Shown: positions 31,101-41,944 of the stretch, piece after piece
How the letters are laid out: each line of letters opens with the position of its first letter
Position numbering within the stretch: position 1 is the first letter of the stretch
Assembly (NCBI RefSeq): GCF_014201195.1
Contig: NZ_JACHDS010000001.1
Coordinates: 434,001 to 498,000, forward strand
DNA length: 64,000 nucleotides
Direction of reading: 5' to 3'
Origin: Nocardiopsis mwathae
GTDB lineage: Bacteria > Actinomycetota > Actinomycetes > Streptosporangiales > Streptosporangiaceae
Translations under genes and position numbers: made by a program
The notes under the pieces: model-generated
The model's database searches: none
Seen by the model: only the letters and a program-made list of their open reading frames with translations
Told to the model about the DNA's origin: nothing

Positions 31101-34100
31101 GACCCCGACCTCTTCGGGATCAGCCCGCGCGAGGCCCAGGCCATGGACCCGCAGCAGCGGCTCCTCCTGGAGAACGCGTGGGAGGCCTTCGAACGGGCGG
31201 GGATCGACCCCCTAGCGCTGCGCGGCAGCCGCACCGGTGTGTTCGCCGGTGTCATGTACCACGACTGGGCCACCCGGCTGGGCGGCGAGGTCCCCGAGGA
31301 CGTGGCCGGCTACCTCGGTAACGGCGGGCTGGCCAGTGTCGTCTCCGGCCGGGTCGCCTATGCCCTGGGCTTGGAGGGCCCGGCGGTCACCGTCGACACC
31401 GCCTGTTCCTCCTCCCTGGTCGCACTGCACTGGGCCGTGCAGGCGCTGCGTGCGGGGGAGTGCGACCTCGCGCTCGCCGGCGGTGTGACCGTGATGTCCA
31501 CCCCCGACACCTTCATCGACTTCAGCCGCCAGCGCGGCCTCGCCGTCGACGGCCGCTGCCACTCCTTCGCCGCCTCGGCGGGCGGCACCGGCTGGGGCGA
31601 GGGCTCCGGCCTGCTCGTGGTGGAACGGCTGAGTGACGCGCAGCGCAACGGGCACCGGGTGCTGGCCGTGATCCGCGGCAGCGCGGTGAACCAGGACGGC
31701 GCCAGCAACGGCCTGACCGCCCCCAACGGGCCGTCGCAGCAGCGGGTCATCCAGCAGGCGCTGGCGGTCGGCGGCCTCACCCCCGCCGACGTCGACGCCG
31801 TCGAGGCGCATGGCACCGCCACCACCCTGGGCGACCCGATCGAGGCGCAGGCCCTCATCAACACCTACGGGCGGGAGCGGCCGCAGAGCGGTGAGCCGCT
31901 GTGGCTCGGCTCCGTCAAGTCCAACCTCGGCCACACCCAGGCGGCGGCCGGTGTGGCGGGCGTCATCAAGATGGTCGAAGCCATGCGGCACGGCGTGCTG
32001 CCCAAGACCCTGCACGTCGACGAGCCGACGCCGCAGGTCGACTGGTCGGACGGAACCGTGGAGCTGCTGACCGCAGCGCGGGCGTGGCCCGAGACCGAAC
32101 GCCCGCGCCGCGCCGGGATCTCGTCCTTCGGCATCAGCGGCACCAACGCCCACGTCGTCATCGAGCAGGCGCCGTCGAGCGGCACCCCCGCTGTCGGCGG
32201 CTCGGGCGGCACCGATGCGCCGACCCCGGTGGCGCTCGCGACCGTCCCGTGGGTCGTCGCCGGTAGGACACCGCAGGCGCTGCGGGCCCAGGCCGAGCGG
32301 CTGCGCGGCCGCTTGGACGCGCTCGCCCACCACCCCGTCGCGGAGATCGGCCACGCCCTGGCCACGACGCGCGCCGCGCTGGAGCACCGGGCGGTCGTCG
32401 TCGGCGCGGACAGCGAGGAGCTGGCCCGGGGGCTGGAGGCGCTGGCCGCGGGCCGGACCGCGCCGGGCGTCGTGCGCGACACGGCGACCGACGGCAACGT
32501 CGCCTTCCTGTTCTCCGGGCAGGGTGCGCAGCGTGTGGGGATGGGTCGGGAGCTGTACGGCAGGTTCCCGGCGTTCCGTGAGGCGTTCGACGCGGTGTGC
32601 GCCGAGCTCGACACGCACCTGGAGCGCCCGCTCAAGGAGGTGGTGTGGGCGGAGGAAGGCTCGGACGACGTCGGGCTGCTGGACCGGACGGCCTACACGC
32701 AGACGGCGCTGTTCGCGGTCGAGGTGGCGCTGTTCCGGCTGGTGGAGTCCTGGGGGATCACGCCGGACTTCCTGGCCGGGCATTCGGTCGGTGAGCTGGC
32801 GGCCGCGCATGTGTCCGGGGTGCTGTCGCTTGCCGATGCGTGCGCGCTGGTGGCCGCACGCGGTCGCCTGATGCAGGCGCTGCCCGCAGGGGGCGCGATG
32901 GTGGCGGTCCAGGCGACCGAGGGGGAGGTCGCCCCCGCACTGGCGGGCCTGGAGAGCAAGGTGAGCATCGCAGCCCTGAACGGCCCGGCCTCGGTGGTGG
33001 TCTCCGGTGCCGAGGACGCGGTTCTCGCGGTGGCCGACCGCTTCAAGGGGGAGGGTCGCAAGACCAGCCGCTTGACGGTGTCCCACGCCTTCCACTCTCC
33101 GTTGATGGAGCCGATGCTGGCGGAGTTCCGCCAAGTCGCAGAGGGGCTTACGTACAACCTCCCCTCCATCCCGATCGTGTCCAATGTGACCGGTTCGCTC
33201 TCCTCTGCCGTTGATCTCGGGGATATCGGGGGAAAGACCGGCGCTGATGCCCCGATATCTCCGAGATCATCGGGGGGTGTGGCCTCGGCGGAGTATTGGG
33301 TGCGGCATGTGCGGGAGGCGGTGCGGTTCGCCGACGGGATCCGCGCCCTGGAGGCCGAAGGCGTCACGACCTTTGTCGAGCTCGGCCCCGACGGTGTGCT
33401 GTCGGGGATGGGCCAGGACTGCGTCACCGGCGACGCCGATGTCGCGTTCGTTCCGGTTTTGCGTCGGGACCGCGGCGAGGAGCGGGAGCTGGTCACCGGT
33501 CTCGGTGTGCTGCACGCCCGCGGCATCGACGTCGACTGGGCCGAGTTCTTCGCGGGCCACCGCGCCGGCCACGTCGATCTGCCGACCTACGCCTTCCAGC
33601 ACAAGCGCTACTGGCTGGACGCCGGCGGCGCCATGGGCGGAGACCTCGGGTTCGCCGGGCTGGAGTCGGCGCGCCACCCCATGCTCGGTGCGGTGGTGGC
33701 CTCGCCCGGGTCCGACGCCGTCGTGCTGACCGGGCGCCTGTCCGCGGACACCCAGCCCTGGATCCCCGACCACGACGTGCTCGGCGCGATCCTGCTGCCC
33801 GGCACCGGATTCGTGGAGCTGGCGATCCGTGCCGGTGACCACGTCGGGTGCGGTGTGCTGGACGAACTGACCCTGGAGGCGCCGCTGGTGCTTCCCGAGT
33901 GCGGCGGTGTCGCGCTCCAGGTCGTGGTCGGCGGTCCCGATGCCTCGGGCACCCGCACGGTGGGCATCTACTCCCGCCCGGAGAGCGACACGGGCGAGGA
34001 CTCCTGGACGCGGCACGCCACCGGCGCACTCGCGGCGACCCCGGCCCCCGCCCCCGCGTTCGACTTCGCGTCGGAGTGGCCGCCGCCCGGTGCCACCGAG

Positions 34101-37100
34101 GTCGCGGTCGAGGGCGCCTACGAGGGCCTGGTCGCCCGCGGCTACGGATACGGCCCGATGTTCCAGGGCCTGCGCCGGGCCTGGCGGCGCGGCGACGAGG
34201 TGTTCGCCGAGGTCGCCCTGCCCGAGGAGGCGCGGATCGAAGCCGCCCGGTTCGGCCTGCACCCGGCCCTGCTCGACTCCGCGATGCACGCCGACCTGTT
34301 GCAGGACGAGACCGGCGGCGCGACGCTGCTGCCGTTCTCCTGGAACGGGGTGTCGCTGTTCGCCGCCGGGGCGGCGGCCCTGCGGGTCCGGCTGCGCCGC
34401 GTGCGCGGCGACGAGGTCTCGGCGCTGGACGTGGCCGACGCCTCCGGGCAGCCGGTGCTGTCGGTGGCCGAGCTGGTCTCCCGGCCGGTGTCGGCCGAGC
34501 AGATCAGCGCGGCGAGCGCCGGAACCGCCGAGTCGGTGTTCCAGGTGGAGTGGAACCCGCTGCCGGTGGGCGCCGACGGCGCCGACATCTCCCTCCTCGG
34601 GGTGGTCGGCGGCGACCGCCTCGGCCTCCCGGAGGGCGTGCCCGCCTACGCGGACCTCGCCGCCCTCACCGCGGCGCTCGACGGCGGCGCTCCGGTCCCG
34701 AGCACCGTGCTGCTGCCGGTCGCCACACCTGAGGGCGACGACGTCCCCGCCGAGGTCCGGGCGGCGCTCGGCGAGGTGCTCGGCACGGTACAGGCCTGGC
34801 TCGCCGAGGACCGCCTGTCCTCCGCGCGCCTGGTCGTCGTGACGCGCGGCGCCGCCGTCCGCGACGGCGAGACGCCCGATCTTGCGACCGCCCCCGTGTG
34901 GGGCCTCGTGCGGGCGGCCGCCGAGGAGAACCCCGGCCGGTTCGGCCTGGTCGACCTGGACGGCACCGCCGCGTCCGCCGAGGTACTGCCCGCGGTCGCG
35001 GCATCGGGCGAGCCCGAAGCCGCGGTGCGCGTCGGGGCCGTGAGCGTCCCGCGCCTGGCCCGGGTCCGGGTACCCGGAGGGGAGCCGACCCCGGCCTGGA
35101 GCGACAACGGCACCGTACTCATCACCGGTGGCACCAGCGGACTGGGGGCCATGGTCGCCCGGCACCTCGTGGCCGAACACGGGGTGCGGCACCTGCTGCT
35201 GACCAGCCGCCGCGGTATGGACGCCCCCGGCGCGGCCGACCTGGCCGAAGAGCTCGCCGGGCTGGGCGCCCGGGCAACGGTCGCGGCCTGCGACGTGACC
35301 GACCGGGACGCGCTGGCCGCCCTCGTGGGCACCGTCCCGGCCGAGCATCCGCTGACCGGGGTCGTGCACGCGGCGGCCATCGCCGACAACGGGCTCATCG
35401 GCGCGCAGACCCCGGAGCGGTTCGACGCGGTGCTGCGCCCCAAGGCGGACGCCGCCTGGCACCTGCACGACCTGACCCGCGAGAAGGACCTGACGGCGTT
35501 CGTGTTGTTCTCCTCCTCGTCCGGCCTGGTCGTCGGCGCGGGGCAGGCGAACTACGCCGCCGCCAACACCTTCCTGGACGCCCTGGCGGCCCACCGCCGC
35601 GCCGTCGGCCTTCCGGCGACGGCGATGGCGTTCGGCATGTGGGCGGTCGACACCGGCCTCGGCGGCGATCTGTCCGACGCCGATCTCGACCGCATGAGCC
35701 GGCTGGGTATGCCGGCCCACACCGCGGAGGAGGGTCTGGCGATGTTCGACGCCGCCCTCGCCTCCCATGCGGCCGCGGTCGCCCCGATCAAGCTGGACCC
35801 GGTGGCGTTGCGGGCACGCACCGACGAGCTTCCGGCGGTGCTGCGCGGTATGGTGCGTGCCCCCGTCCGGCGCACGGTCCGGGCCGACACCGTCTCCGGC
35901 GGCGGCACCGAGCTGGAGCAGCGCCTCGCCGGCCTCTCCGAGGCCGAGCGGGACCGCGCGCTGCTGGGGCTGGTGCGCTCCAACGTCGCCGCCGTCCTCG
36001 GGCACGCGTCCGCCGACGACATCGAGCCGGACCGGGCCTTCAAGGAGCTCGGTTTCGACTCGCTCGCCGCGGTCGAACTGCGCAACCTGCTCAACTCCGC
36101 GACCGGCCTGCGCCTGCCCGCCACGCTCGTGTTCGACTACCCGACGTCGACGGCCGCCGCCGATCACATCAAGTCGCGGCTGTCCGGTGTCACTTCGACG
36201 ACGCAGGCCACCACGGCCGTGGCGACCGTGTCGGGCGACGACCCGATCGCCATCGTCGGGATCAGCTGCCGCTTCCCCGGCGGTGTCCGCTCGGCGGAAG
36301 AGCTGTGGGACCTGGTGGCCGAAGGCCGCGACGCGGTCTCCGGTTTCCCCGACGACCGCGGCTGGGACGGCGACGCCCTCTACGACCCCGAGCCCGGCCT
36401 GCCCGGCAAGACCTACACGGTCGAGGGCGGCTTCCTCTACGACGCGGCCGAGTTCGACCCCGAGTTCTTCGGGATCATGCCGCGTGAGGCGCTGGCCATG
36501 GACCCGCAGCAGCGGCTGCTGCTCCAGGCCTCATGGGAGGCGTTCGAGCGCGCCGGAATCGACCCCACGACCATGCGGGGCAGCCGCACCGGCGTCTACG
36601 CCGGGGTCATGTACCACGACTACGGCACCCGGCTGCAGGACGTGCCCGAGGACCTGACCGGGTACCTCGGCAACGGCAGCGCCGGGAGCATCGCCTCGGG
36701 CCGGGTCGCCTACACGCTGGGCCTGGAGGGCCCGGCGGTCACCGTCGACACGGCCTGCTCGTCGTCCCTGGTGGCGCTGCACATGGCCGTGCAGGCGCTG
36801 CGCTCGGGCGAGGTGAGCATGGCGCTGGCCGGCGGCGTGACCGTGATGCCCACGCCCGACATCTTCGTCGACTTCAGCCAGCAGCGCGGCCTGGCCCCCG
36901 ACGGCCGGTGCAAGGCGTTCGCGGGCGCGGCCGACGGCACGGGCTGGTCCGAGGGAGTGGGCCTCCTGCTGGTGGAACGGCTCTCCGACGCGGAGAAGAA
37001 CGGGCACCCGGTCCTGGCGGTGGTGCGCGGCAGCGCCATCAACCAGGACGGCGCGTCCAACGGTCTGACCGCGCCCAACGGCCCCTCGCAGCAGCGGGTG

Positions 37101-40100
37101 ATCCAGCAGGCCCTCGCCGCCTCCGGCCTCACCACCGCCGACATCGACCTCGTGGAGGGACACGGGACCGGCACCCGGCTCGGCGACCCGATCGAGGCCC
37201 AGGCGCTGCTCGCCACCTACGGGCAGGAACGGGCGGGGGACCGGCCGCTGTGGCTGGGCTCGATCAAGTCCAACATCGGCCACGCTCAGGCCGCGGCGGG
37301 CGTGAGTGGCGTGATCAAACTGGTCATGGCGATCCGCAACGGCCTGATGCCCAAGACCCTGCACGTGGACGAGCCGTCGCCACAGGTCGACTGGTCGGCC
37401 GGGAACGTGCGGCTGCTGGACGAGGCCCGGGAGTGGGCGGACGCGGGCCGCCCGCGCCGCGGCGCGGTGTCCTCCTTCGGACTCAGCGGCACCAACGCCC
37501 ACGTCATCATCGAGCAGGCGCCGACGGGTGCGGCGACGGAGGCCGAGGCGGCCGCGCCGCGCGACGCCGGAGCGGCGCCCCTCCCGCTGGTCCCCCTCGT
37601 CGTGTCCGCCAGGACCCGCAGGGCACTGCCCGGCCAAGCCGAGCGGCTGCACGCGCACCTGGTCGGCAGCGAGGAGGACAGCCTGCTGGACACCGGGTTC
37701 TCGCTGGTGACCTCGCGGGCGGCACTCGACCACCGTGCCGTGGTGCTGGCCGGTGACCGCGATTCGGCCCTGCGCGGACTGGCGTCGCTCATCGAGGAGG
37801 CGGAGTCGCCCGACGTCGTCACCGGGGCGGTGCGCTCCGGCGGTCGGACGGCGTTCCTCTTCTCCGGCCAGGGCGCCCAGCGCCTGGGCATGGGCCGCGA
37901 GCTGCACGCGGCCTTCCCGGTGTTCGCCGAGTCGTTCGACGCGGTGTGCGCCGGGCTGGACGAGCATCTGGAGCGTCCGCTCAAGGAGGTCGTGTGGGCC
38001 GAGGAGGGCTCGGCCGACGCGGAGCTGCTGAACCGGACCGCCTACACCCAGACCGGGCTGTTCGCGATCGAGGTCGCCCTGTTCCGCCTGGTCGAGTCGT
38101 GGGGCATCACCCCGGACGTGCTGGTCGGCCACTCGATCGGCGAGCTCGCCGCCGCCCACGTGTCCGGTGTCCTCTCCCTGGAGAACGCCTGCGCGCTGGT
38201 CGCGGCCCGCGGCCGGCTGATGCAGGCGCTGCCTGCGGGTGGGGCCATGGTGGCGATCCAGGCGACCGAGGGCGAGGTCGCCCCGGCGCTCGCGGAGGTG
38301 GCCGACAAGGTCAGCGTCGCCGCTGTCAACGGCCCGGCCTCGGTGGTGGTCTCCGGTGAGGAGGCGGCGGTCCTGCGGATCGCGGACCGGTTCAGGGCGG
38401 ACGGCCGCAAGACCAGCCGCCTGACGGTCTCCCACGCCTTCCACTCTCCGTTGATGGAGCCGATGCTGGAGGAGTTCCGCCAGGTCGCCGAGCGGCTTAC
38501 CTACAAGGCCCCGTCGATCCCGCTGGTCTCCAACGTGACCGGTTCGCTCTCCTCTGCCGATGATCTCGGAGATATCGGGGGAAAAACCGGCGCTGATACC
38601 CCGATATCTCCGAGATCAACGGGGGACGTGGCGTCGGCGGAGTACTGGGTCCGCCACGTCCGCGATGCCGTCCGCTTCGCCGACGGCATCCGGCACCTCG
38701 ACACCCTCGGCGTCACCCGGTTCGTCGAGCTCGGCCCCGACGGCGTCCTCACCGCGATGGCCCAGGGCTGCCTGGATGACGCCGACGACGCCCTGCTCAT
38801 CCCCTCCCTGCGCAAGGACCGCCCCGAGGCCACCGCCCTGCTCACCGCGCTCGCCCGGCTCCACTGCGGCGGCGCGCGTGTCGACTGGGCGGCGTACTTC
38901 GCCGGGACCGGAGCCCGCGGGACGGAACTCCCGACGTATGCGTTCGAAACGCGGAGGTACTGGTTGGACGCGCCGAAGACGGTGGGCGACGCGGCCGGGC
39001 TCGGCCAGATCGCGGCCGACCACCCCCTGCTCAGCGCCGTGATGGTCTCCCCCGAGGGCGGCGGCGTCACCCTCACCGGGCGGCTGTCGCGCGAGACGCA
39101 CCCCTGGTTGGTCGACCACGACGTCCTGGGCACCGTGCTGCTGCCCGGCACCGGCTACGTCGAACTGGCCATGCGCGCCGGCGAGGAGGTCGGCTGCGAG
39201 GTCGTCGAGGAACTGACCATCGAGGCGCTGATGCCCATCCCGGAGACCGGCGGCGTCGCCGTCCAGGTCGTCGTGGGGGAGGCCGAGGCCGACGGGCGCC
39301 GGTCGTTCAACGTGTACTCGCGGGTGGAGGACGCCCCCGCCCACGTCCCCTGGACCCGCCACGTCTCCGGTGTGCTCTCCGACGAGGGCGAAACCGACGT
39401 CACCCCGGAGTCCTTCGACGTGGGCTACGCGGAGTGGCCGCCGGCCGGCGCCGAGGCCGTCGACATCTCCAACGTCTACGACTACCTCACCAGCCAGGGC
39501 TACCACTACGGGCCGATGTTCCGCGGGCTCAAGGCGGTGTGGCAGCGCGGCAAGGAGATCTTCGCCGAGGTCGCCCTGCCCGAGGACGCGACCGGGGCCG
39601 CCGCCGAGTACCGGGTGCACCCCTCCCTGCTGGACGCGGCGCTCAGCGCCACCGACTTCCTCGACGGCCGCAAGCCCGAGGACGTCGGCGCCTCCCAGCT
39701 CCCGTTCGCCTGGACCGGGGTCCGCCTCCACTCGGGCGGCGCCGCCCGGATGCGGGTGCGCATCAACTGGGTCGGGTCGGACGCCAAGGTCGGCTCCGAC
39801 GCGGTCAAGCTGGAACTGGCCGACCCGGCGGGCACCCCGGTCGCCACCGTGGAGTCACTGGTGGTGCGGGCGGTCACCCCCGACCGGGTCGCCGCCGCGG
39901 CGGCCGCCTCCACCGGCACCCGGGAACGCGAGTCGATGTGGCGCGTCGGCTGGACCCAGCACGCGCTCGGCCCGGCGTCCGACGCCGCCATCGGCGCGTG
40001 GGCGATCCTGGGCGCCGGCAAGGCCGGGCTGGCCGACGCCGACCTCGGCAGGCGCCTGCCCGTGTACAAGAGCCTGGGCGCGCTCGGCTCCGCCCTGCTC

Positions 40101-41942
40101 GAAGGCGAGCCGATCCCCGAAGTGCTCCTCTACGACGTCCCGGCGCCGGGCGCCGCCGACGTCCCGGCCGACGTGCGCACGGTGACCGACGACCTGCTCC
40201 AGGTCGTGCAGGGATGGCTGGCCGACGAGCGCTACGCCGACTCCCGGCTCATGGTCGTCACCCGCGGCGCCGTCGCCATGGACGACGAGGAGATCGACCT
40301 CGCCCAGGCCCCCGCCTGGGGCTTCATCCGGTCCGTCCAGCAGGAGAACCCCGGCCGGATCATCCTGGTCGACCTCGACGGCACCGACACCGCCCTGCTC
40401 CAGCTCGCCCCCATCGCGGCACTGGAGGAGCCCGAGGTGGCGGTGCGGGGGAGCGAGGTCCGGGTGGCGAGGCTGGCCAAGGTCTCCGCGCACGAGGAGG
40501 AGAACCCGCCGGCCTGGGACTCCACTGGAACCGTCCTGGTCACCGGCGGCACCAGCGGACTGGGCGCTCTGGTCGCCCGGCACCTGGCCTCGGTACACGG
40601 TGTGCGGCACCTGCTGCTGACCAGCCGCCGCGGCCCCGGTGCCCCCGGCGCGGCCGAGCTCCGCGCGGAACTCGCCGAGCTGGGAGCCGAGGCCACCATC
40701 GCCGCCTGCGATGCCGCGGACCGCGATGCGCTCGCCGCGCTGCTGGACGGTATCCCCGCCGAGCACCCGCTGCGCGGTGTGGTGCACGCCGCCGGGGTCA
40801 TGGACAACGCGCTCATCGGTTCGCTCACACCCGAGCAGGTGGAGCGGGTGCTGCGGCCCAAGGTCGACGGGGCATGGAACCTCCACGAGCTCACCCGCGA
40901 GCGCGACCTCGCCGTCTTCGCCCTCTTCTCGTCGGTGGCCGGACTGGTCATGGGAGCGGGGCAGGCGAACTACGGCGCGGCCAACCGGTTCGTCGACGCC
41001 CTGGCCTGGCAGCGCCGCCGCGACGGCCTCCCGGCCACGTCGCTGCCGTTCGCGCTGTGGACGACGGTGACCGGGCTCGGCGGCGGGACGGAGGTCGACG
41101 CCGAGGCCGAGGAGCAGCGCATGGCCGGGATGGGCCTGCCGCCGCTGTCCTCCGCGGAGGGGCTGGTCCTGTTCGACGAGGCACTCAGCCTCGACGAGGC
41201 CGTTCTCGTCCCGCTGCGTGTCGACCCCGCGGCGCTCGCCGCCGCGGCGGCCGACTTCCCGCTGTTGCGCGACGTCAAGCGCTCCTCGGCCCGCACCCCG
41301 GTCCGCAGGAGCGGGGGCGGAGCCAAGCAGGCCAAGGGGGCCGCGGTCGCGTCCGGGGAGAAGACGCTGGAGCAGCGTCTCGCCGGGCAGAGCCGGGAGG
41401 AGCGCGAACGCGTCCTGCTGGATCTGGTGCGCACCCACGTCGCGGCGGTCCGGCACGACGACCCCGAGGCCATCGAGGCCGACAGGGGCTTCACCGAGTT
41501 GGGACTCGACTCGCTCGCCGCGATCGAGCTGCGCAACCGGCTGCAGACCGCCACCGGGCTGCGCCTCCCGGCCACGTTGATGTTCGACTACCCGACGCCC
41601 GTGGAGCTGTCGAAGTTCCTGCTGGAGGAGCTGCTGCCGGGGCTGGCCGACGCCCCGGCGGCCGAGCCGACGGCGGCGCCCCCATCGGGTACCTCGGACG
41701 ACGCCATCCGGGAGCGGCTGGCCTCCATCCCCATCGAGCGGATGCGCGAGGCCGGACTGCTGGACGACCTGCTCCGGCTCGCCGCGCCTGACCAGGGCGG
41801 GGCCGCCCCCACCCCCGAGCAGGGCGGGGCCGCGGCGCCGACCGGGGCCACGGGCGGCGACATCGCGAACATGGGAGTGGACGACCTGGTGCGGGCGGCC
41901 CTCAAGGCCGACGGAACCAACCGAGCAGGAGAGGCCGAGTAA
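25161..41942 (+). CDS. Type I PKS: loading ACP + three KS-AT-DH-KR-ACP modules (5593 aa)
   Basis: ATG 25161 has GGAG 7 nt upstream. By residue: loading ACP 36-113 ([10 protein letters not shown]) with no AT; module 1 KS 133-560, AT 673-1026, DH 1045-1326, KR 1530-1773, ACP 1806-1890; module 2 KS 1908-2336, AT 2446-2820, DH 2835-3113, KR 3315-3563, ACP 3591-3673; module 3 KS 3691-4118, AT 4230-4601, DH 4616-4910, KR 5121-5370, ACP 5401-5493; C-terminal docking from 5510. All ATs carry HAFH (malonyl). All KRs keep NYAAAN/NYGAAN but the LDD motif is LAD, ADN and MDN in turn. The first KS has TACSGS rather than TACSSS. There is no ER, so three conjugated double bonds are expected after the starter. 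The ATs of modules 2 and 3 contain in-frame family A palindromes; module 1 does not. Confidence 0.96.
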   Translation: MSESGSSVSDSRSEPNTGGASASVRRLEGLPASEQGAVLLSMVRTEAEAVLRKVRPDTRAAVDADRPFKELGFDSLAAVELHTRLTAATGRDLPVTIAFDYPTPAVMARFLRAEILGLPEEMPAPAAPESVDDEPVAIVGIGCRFPGGVSSPEDLWRLLLDERDVLGEFPRDRGWDVDDMFDPDPETPRKSYVDKGGFLDTATEFDADFFGISPREALAMDPQQRLMLETAWEALERAGIDPTSLRGSRAGVFIGSEVHEYGVRVHEAPEGLDGYLMTGNAPSVASGRVSYTLGLEGPAVTVDTACSGSVVSLHLAAQALRRGECSLALVGGVAVMGSPGMFTAFSRQRGLAPDGRVKAFAAAADGTGFSEGVGLLVVERLSDARRNGHTVLALVRGSSINQDGASNGLTAPNGPSQRRLIQQALAGAGLTPDQVDAMDAHGTGTKLGDPIEAQAILATYGQGREEDRPLWLGSIKSNLGHTQAAGGVASVIKMILAMRHGVLPKTLHVDAPTPNVDWSTGAVELLSETRPWPRTDHPRRAAVSAFGISGTNAHVILEEAPPVEEDGEAQAPAEPEAREENEDSTAAPVPVVVTGKNDAALRAYAARLRDRVADDPDLTPADLGYSLATTRASLDRRAAVVTDDRDELLSALETLADGRTQPGTATGTVPGGRLAFLFTGQGSQRLGMGRELSEAHPVFADALEEAIGYLDLQLEESLWDVLFAEEGTEEAALLDQTAYTQAALFAVEVALYRLVESWGIRPDYLVGHSVGELAAAHVAGVLSLEDAATLVAARGRLMQRLPEGGAMVAVQASEDEVLPLLDGYGDRLGIAAVNGPTAVVISGDEDAALEVAAQLTEQGRKTKRLNTSHAFHSARMEPMLAEFAEVARVLDYQAPLIPIVSNVTGRPATTEELCSPDYWVQHVRAAVRFSDAVRLLEDEGVTTYLELGPDAVLSAMGQECVTGTDPESAPVFAALMRRDRDEEREAVAAVAQAHVRGARVDWEAFYAGRGARRVELPTYPFQRRRFWLTLPVSTADASGFGQVPAEHPLLGAIVQRADGEGLVLTGRLSLRTHPWLADHVISGVALLPGTAFVELAVRAGDQAGCDHVEELTLEAPLVLPEQGAVALQIVVGEPDRTGKRTVEFYSRPHDDPESEWTRHASGLLASGAPAAVTDTFEASAWPPAGAAPVDISTLYDDMAAQGYGYGPAFHGLRSVWRRPGGEVFAEVVLPEEIRSDAGDFALHPALLDAVLHATDFTAEVPDRDTTRLPFSWNGVTLYSTGAQALRVRITATGDDSVALAIADAAGAPVAAIDSFVLRTVSEERLRAARGGGASLYRIHWDVVSGGTPRPETVAEWAVLGAGGPFGAAVAAYDDLAALGAAIDAGAPAPEAVFVPVEPDAEGADVPAAVRDGIRRLLDLAQAWLADDRFAASKLVVVTGGAVAAEPGQAPADLAAAPLWGLLRSAQAENPDRFVLVDIDDQETSVRRLPEALATGEPELALRDGEIRAPRLTRLPASTDAAATWTPADGEGTVLITGGTGGLGATVARHLVAEHGVRHLLLVGRRGMDAPGAAELKDALTELGAQVTVAACDVSDRDALAALLDTVPAEHPLTGVVHTAGVLADGLTASMTPEQVDTVLRPKADAAWHLHELTRDTDLSAFVLFSSTAAFLDGAGQGNYAAANVFLDALAARRVRDGLPATSLAWGLWTGVGGMGEDLDEAALQRIRRLGLDVLTPEEHLAALDAALATGEAALAPVRVDRRALSARPDGIPAILRSLVRTPARPTAAATGPVSVEESLARRLAEMPESERFRVLLDLVRAQVADVLGHDGSDAIGPRRAFSDIGFDSLAAVELRNRLNTATGLRLSATLTFDYPTPQALAEHIESKLLSVEPSTAAPPAVAAPATDDDPIVIVGMSCRYPGGVSSPEELWDLLADGGDGVSFFPEDRGWNVETLYDPEPGKPGKSYSREGGFLHDAAEFDPDLFGISPREAQAMDPQQRLLLENAWEAFERAGIDPLALRGSRTGVFAGVMYHDWATRLGGEVPEDVAGYLGNGGLASVVSGRVAYALGLEGPAVTVDTACSSSLVALHWAVQALRAGECDLALAGGVTVMSTPDTFIDFSRQRGLAVDGRCHSFAASAGGTGWGEGSGLLVVERLSDAQRNGHRVLAVIRGSAVNQDGASNGLTAPNGPSQQRVIQQALAVGGLTPADVDAVEAHGTATTLGDPIEAQALINTYGRERPQSGEPLWLGSVKSNLGHTQAAAGVAGVIKMVEAMRHGVLPKTLHVDEPTPQVDWSDGTVELLTAARAWPETERPRRAGISSFGISGTNAHVVIEQAPSSGTPAVGGSGGTDAPTPVALATVPWVVAGRTPQALRAQAERLRGRLDALAHHPVAEIGHALATTRAALEHRAVVVGADSEELARGLEALAAGRTAPGVVRDTATDGNVAFLFSGQGAQRVGMGRELYGRFPAFREAFDAVCAELDTHLERPLKEVVWAEEGSDDVGLLDRTAYTQTALFAVEVALFRLVESWGITPDFLAGHSVGELAAAHVSGVLSLADACALVAARGRLMQALPAGGAMVAVQATEGEVAPALAGLESKVSIAALNGPASVVVSGAEDAVLAVADRFKGEGRKTSRLTVSHAFHSPLMEPMLAEFRQVAEGLTYNLPSIPIVSNVTGSLSSAVDLGDIGGKTGADAPISPRSSGGVASAEYWVRHVREAVRFADGIRALEAEGVTTFVELGPDGVLSGMGQDCVTGDADVAFVPVLRRDRGEERELVTGLGVLHARGIDVDWAEFFAGHRAGHVDLPTYAFQHKRYWLDAGGAMGGDLGFAGLESARHPMLGAVVASPGSDAVVLTGRLSADTQPWIPDHDVLGAILLPGTGFVELAIRAGDHVGCGVLDELTLEAPLVLPECGGVALQVVVGGPDASGTRTVGIYSRPESDTGEDSWTRHATGALAATPAPAPAFDFASEWPPPGATEVAVEGAYEGLVARGYGYGPMFQGLRRAWRRGDEVFAEVALPEEARIEAARFGLHPALLDSAMHADLLQDETGGATLLPFSWNGVSLFAAGAAALRVRLRRVRGDEVSALDVADASGQPVLSVAELVSRPVSAEQISAASAGTAESVFQVEWNPLPVGADGADISLLGVVGGDRLGLPEGVPAYADLAALTAALDGGAPVPSTVLLPVATPEGDDVPAEVRAALGEVLGTVQAWLAEDRLSSARLVVVTRGAAVRDGETPDLATAPVWGLVRAAAEENPGRFGLVDLDGTAASAEVLPAVAASGEPEAAVRVGAVSVPRLARVRVPGGEPTPAWSDNGTVLITGGTSGLGAMVARHLVAEHGVRHLLLTSRRGMDAPGAADLAEELAGLGARATVAACDVTDRDALAALVGTVPAEHPLTGVVHAAAIADNGLIGAQTPERFDAVLRPKADAAWHLHDLTREKDLTAFVLFSSSSGLVVGAGQANYAAANTFLDALAAHRRAVGLPATAMAFGMWAVDTGLGGDLSDADLDRMSRLGMPAHTAEEGLAMFDAALASHAAAVAPIKLDPVALRARTDELPAVLRGMVRAPVRRTVRADTVSGGGTELEQRLAGLSEAERDRALLGLVRSNVAAVLGHASADDIEPDRAFKELGFDSLAAVELRNLLNSATGLRLPATLVFDYPTSTAAADHIKSRLSGVTSTTQATTAVATVSGDDPIAIVGISCRFPGGVRSAEELWDLVAEGRDAVSGFPDDRGWDGDALYDPEPGLPGKTYTVEGGFLYDAAEFDPEFFGIMPREALAMDPQQRLLLQASWEAFERAGIDPTTMRGSRTGVYAGVMYHDYGTRLQDVPEDLTGYLGNGSAGSIASGRVAYTLGLEGPAVTVDTACSSSLVALHMAVQALRSGEVSMALAGGVTVMPTPDIFVDFSQQRGLAPDGRCKAFAGAADGTGWSEGVGLLLVERLSDAEKNGHPVLAVVRGSAINQDGASNGLTAPNGPSQQRVIQQALAASGLTTADIDLVEGHGTGTRLGDPIEAQALLATYGQERAGDRPLWLGSIKSNIGHAQAAAGVSGVIKLVMAIRNGLMPKTLHVDEPSPQVDWSAGNVRLLDEAREWADAGRPRRGAVSSFGLSGTNAHVIIEQAPTGAATEAEAAAPRDAGAAPLPLVPLVVSARTRRALPGQAERLHAHLVGSEEDSLLDTGFSLVTSRAALDHRAVVLAGDRDSALRGLASLIEEAESPDVVTGAVRSGGRTAFLFSGQGAQRLGMGRELHAAFPVFAESFDAVCAGLDEHLERPLKEVVWAEEGSADAELLNRTAYTQTGLFAIEVALFRLVESWGITPDVLVGHSIGELAAAHVSGVLSLENACALVAARGRLMQALPAGGAMVAIQATEGEVAPALAEVADKVSVAAVNGPASVVVSGEEAAVLRIADRFRADGRKTSRLTVSHAFHSPLMEPMLEEFRQVAERLTYKAPSIPLVSNVTGSLSSADDLGDIGGKTGADTPISPRSTGDVASAEYWVRHVRDAVRFADGIRHLDTLGVTRFVELGPDGVLTAMAQGCLDDADDALLIPSLRKDRPEATALLTALARLHCGGARVDWAAYFAGTGARGTELPTYAFETRRYWLDAPKTVGDAAGLGQIAADHPLLSAVMVSPEGGGVTLTGRLSRETHPWLVDHDVLGTVLLPGTGYVELAMRAGEEVGCEVVEELTIEALMPIPETGGVAVQVVVGEAEADGRRSFNVYSRVEDAPAHVPWTRHVSGVLSDEGETDVTPESFDVGYAEWPPAGAEAVDISNVYDYLTSQGYHYGPMFRGLKAVWQRGKEIFAEVALPEDATGAAAEYRVHPSLLDAALSATDFLDGRKPEDVGASQLPFAWTGVRLHSGGAARMRVRINWVGSDAKVGSDAVKLELADPAGTPVATVESLVVRAVTPDRVAAAAAASTGTRERESMWRVGWTQHALGPASDAAIGAWAILGAGKAGLADADLGRRLPVYKSLGALGSALLEGEPIPEVLLYDVPAPGAADVPADVRTVTDDLLQVVQGWLADERYADSRLMVVTRGAVAMDDEEIDLAQAPAWGFIRSVQQENPGRIILVDLDGTDTALLQLAPIAALEEPEVAVRGSEVRVARLAKVSAHEEENPPAWDSTGTVLVTGGTSGLGALVARHLASVHGVRHLLLTSRRGPGAPGAAELRAELAELGAEATIAACDAADRDALAALLDGIPAEHPLRGVVHAAGVMDNALIGSLTPEQVERVLRPKVDGAWNLHELTRERDLAVFALFSSVAGLVMGAGQANYGAANRFVDALAWQRRRDGLPATSLPFALWTTVTGLGGGTEVDAEAEEQRMAGMGLPPLSSAEGLVLFDEALSLDEAVLVPLRVDPAALAAAAADFPLLRDVKRSSARTPVRRSGGGAKQAKGAAVASGEKTLEQRLAGQSREERERVLLDLVRTHVAAVRHDDPEAIEADRGFTELGLDSLAAIELRNRLQTATGLRLPATLMFDYPTPVELSKFLLEELLPGLADAPAAEPTAAPPSGTSDDAIRERLASIPIERMREAGLLDDLLRLAAPDQGGAAPTPEQGGAAAPTGATGGDIANMGVDDLVRAALKADGTNRAGEAE
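33208..33273. repeat. Family A palindrome, in frame inside AT of module 2 (copy A2)
   Basis: Same 66 nt layout and the same AT position as copy A1, with a few changes (loop GGAAAGACCG; right arm ending CATCGG). It encodes [20 protein letters not shown]. The flanks ([11 protein letters not shown] before, SAEYW after) are also shared with A1 and A3. Confidence 0.9.
38557..38622. repeat. Family A palindrome, in frame inside AT of module 3 (copy A3)
   Basis: 24 nt arms 38557-38580 and 38599-38622, in the same AT position as A1 and A2. The left arm reads CCGATGATCTCGGAG, so the arms pair except at one base. It encodes [20 protein letters not shown]. Confidence 0.9.
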
Positions 41943-41944
41943 CC

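Noticed and set aside
25161-41942. Search for an enoylreductase or methyltransferase domain between DH and KR
   Set aside because: DH-KR distances match only the structural KR half in every module, and no ER or MT motif was seen.
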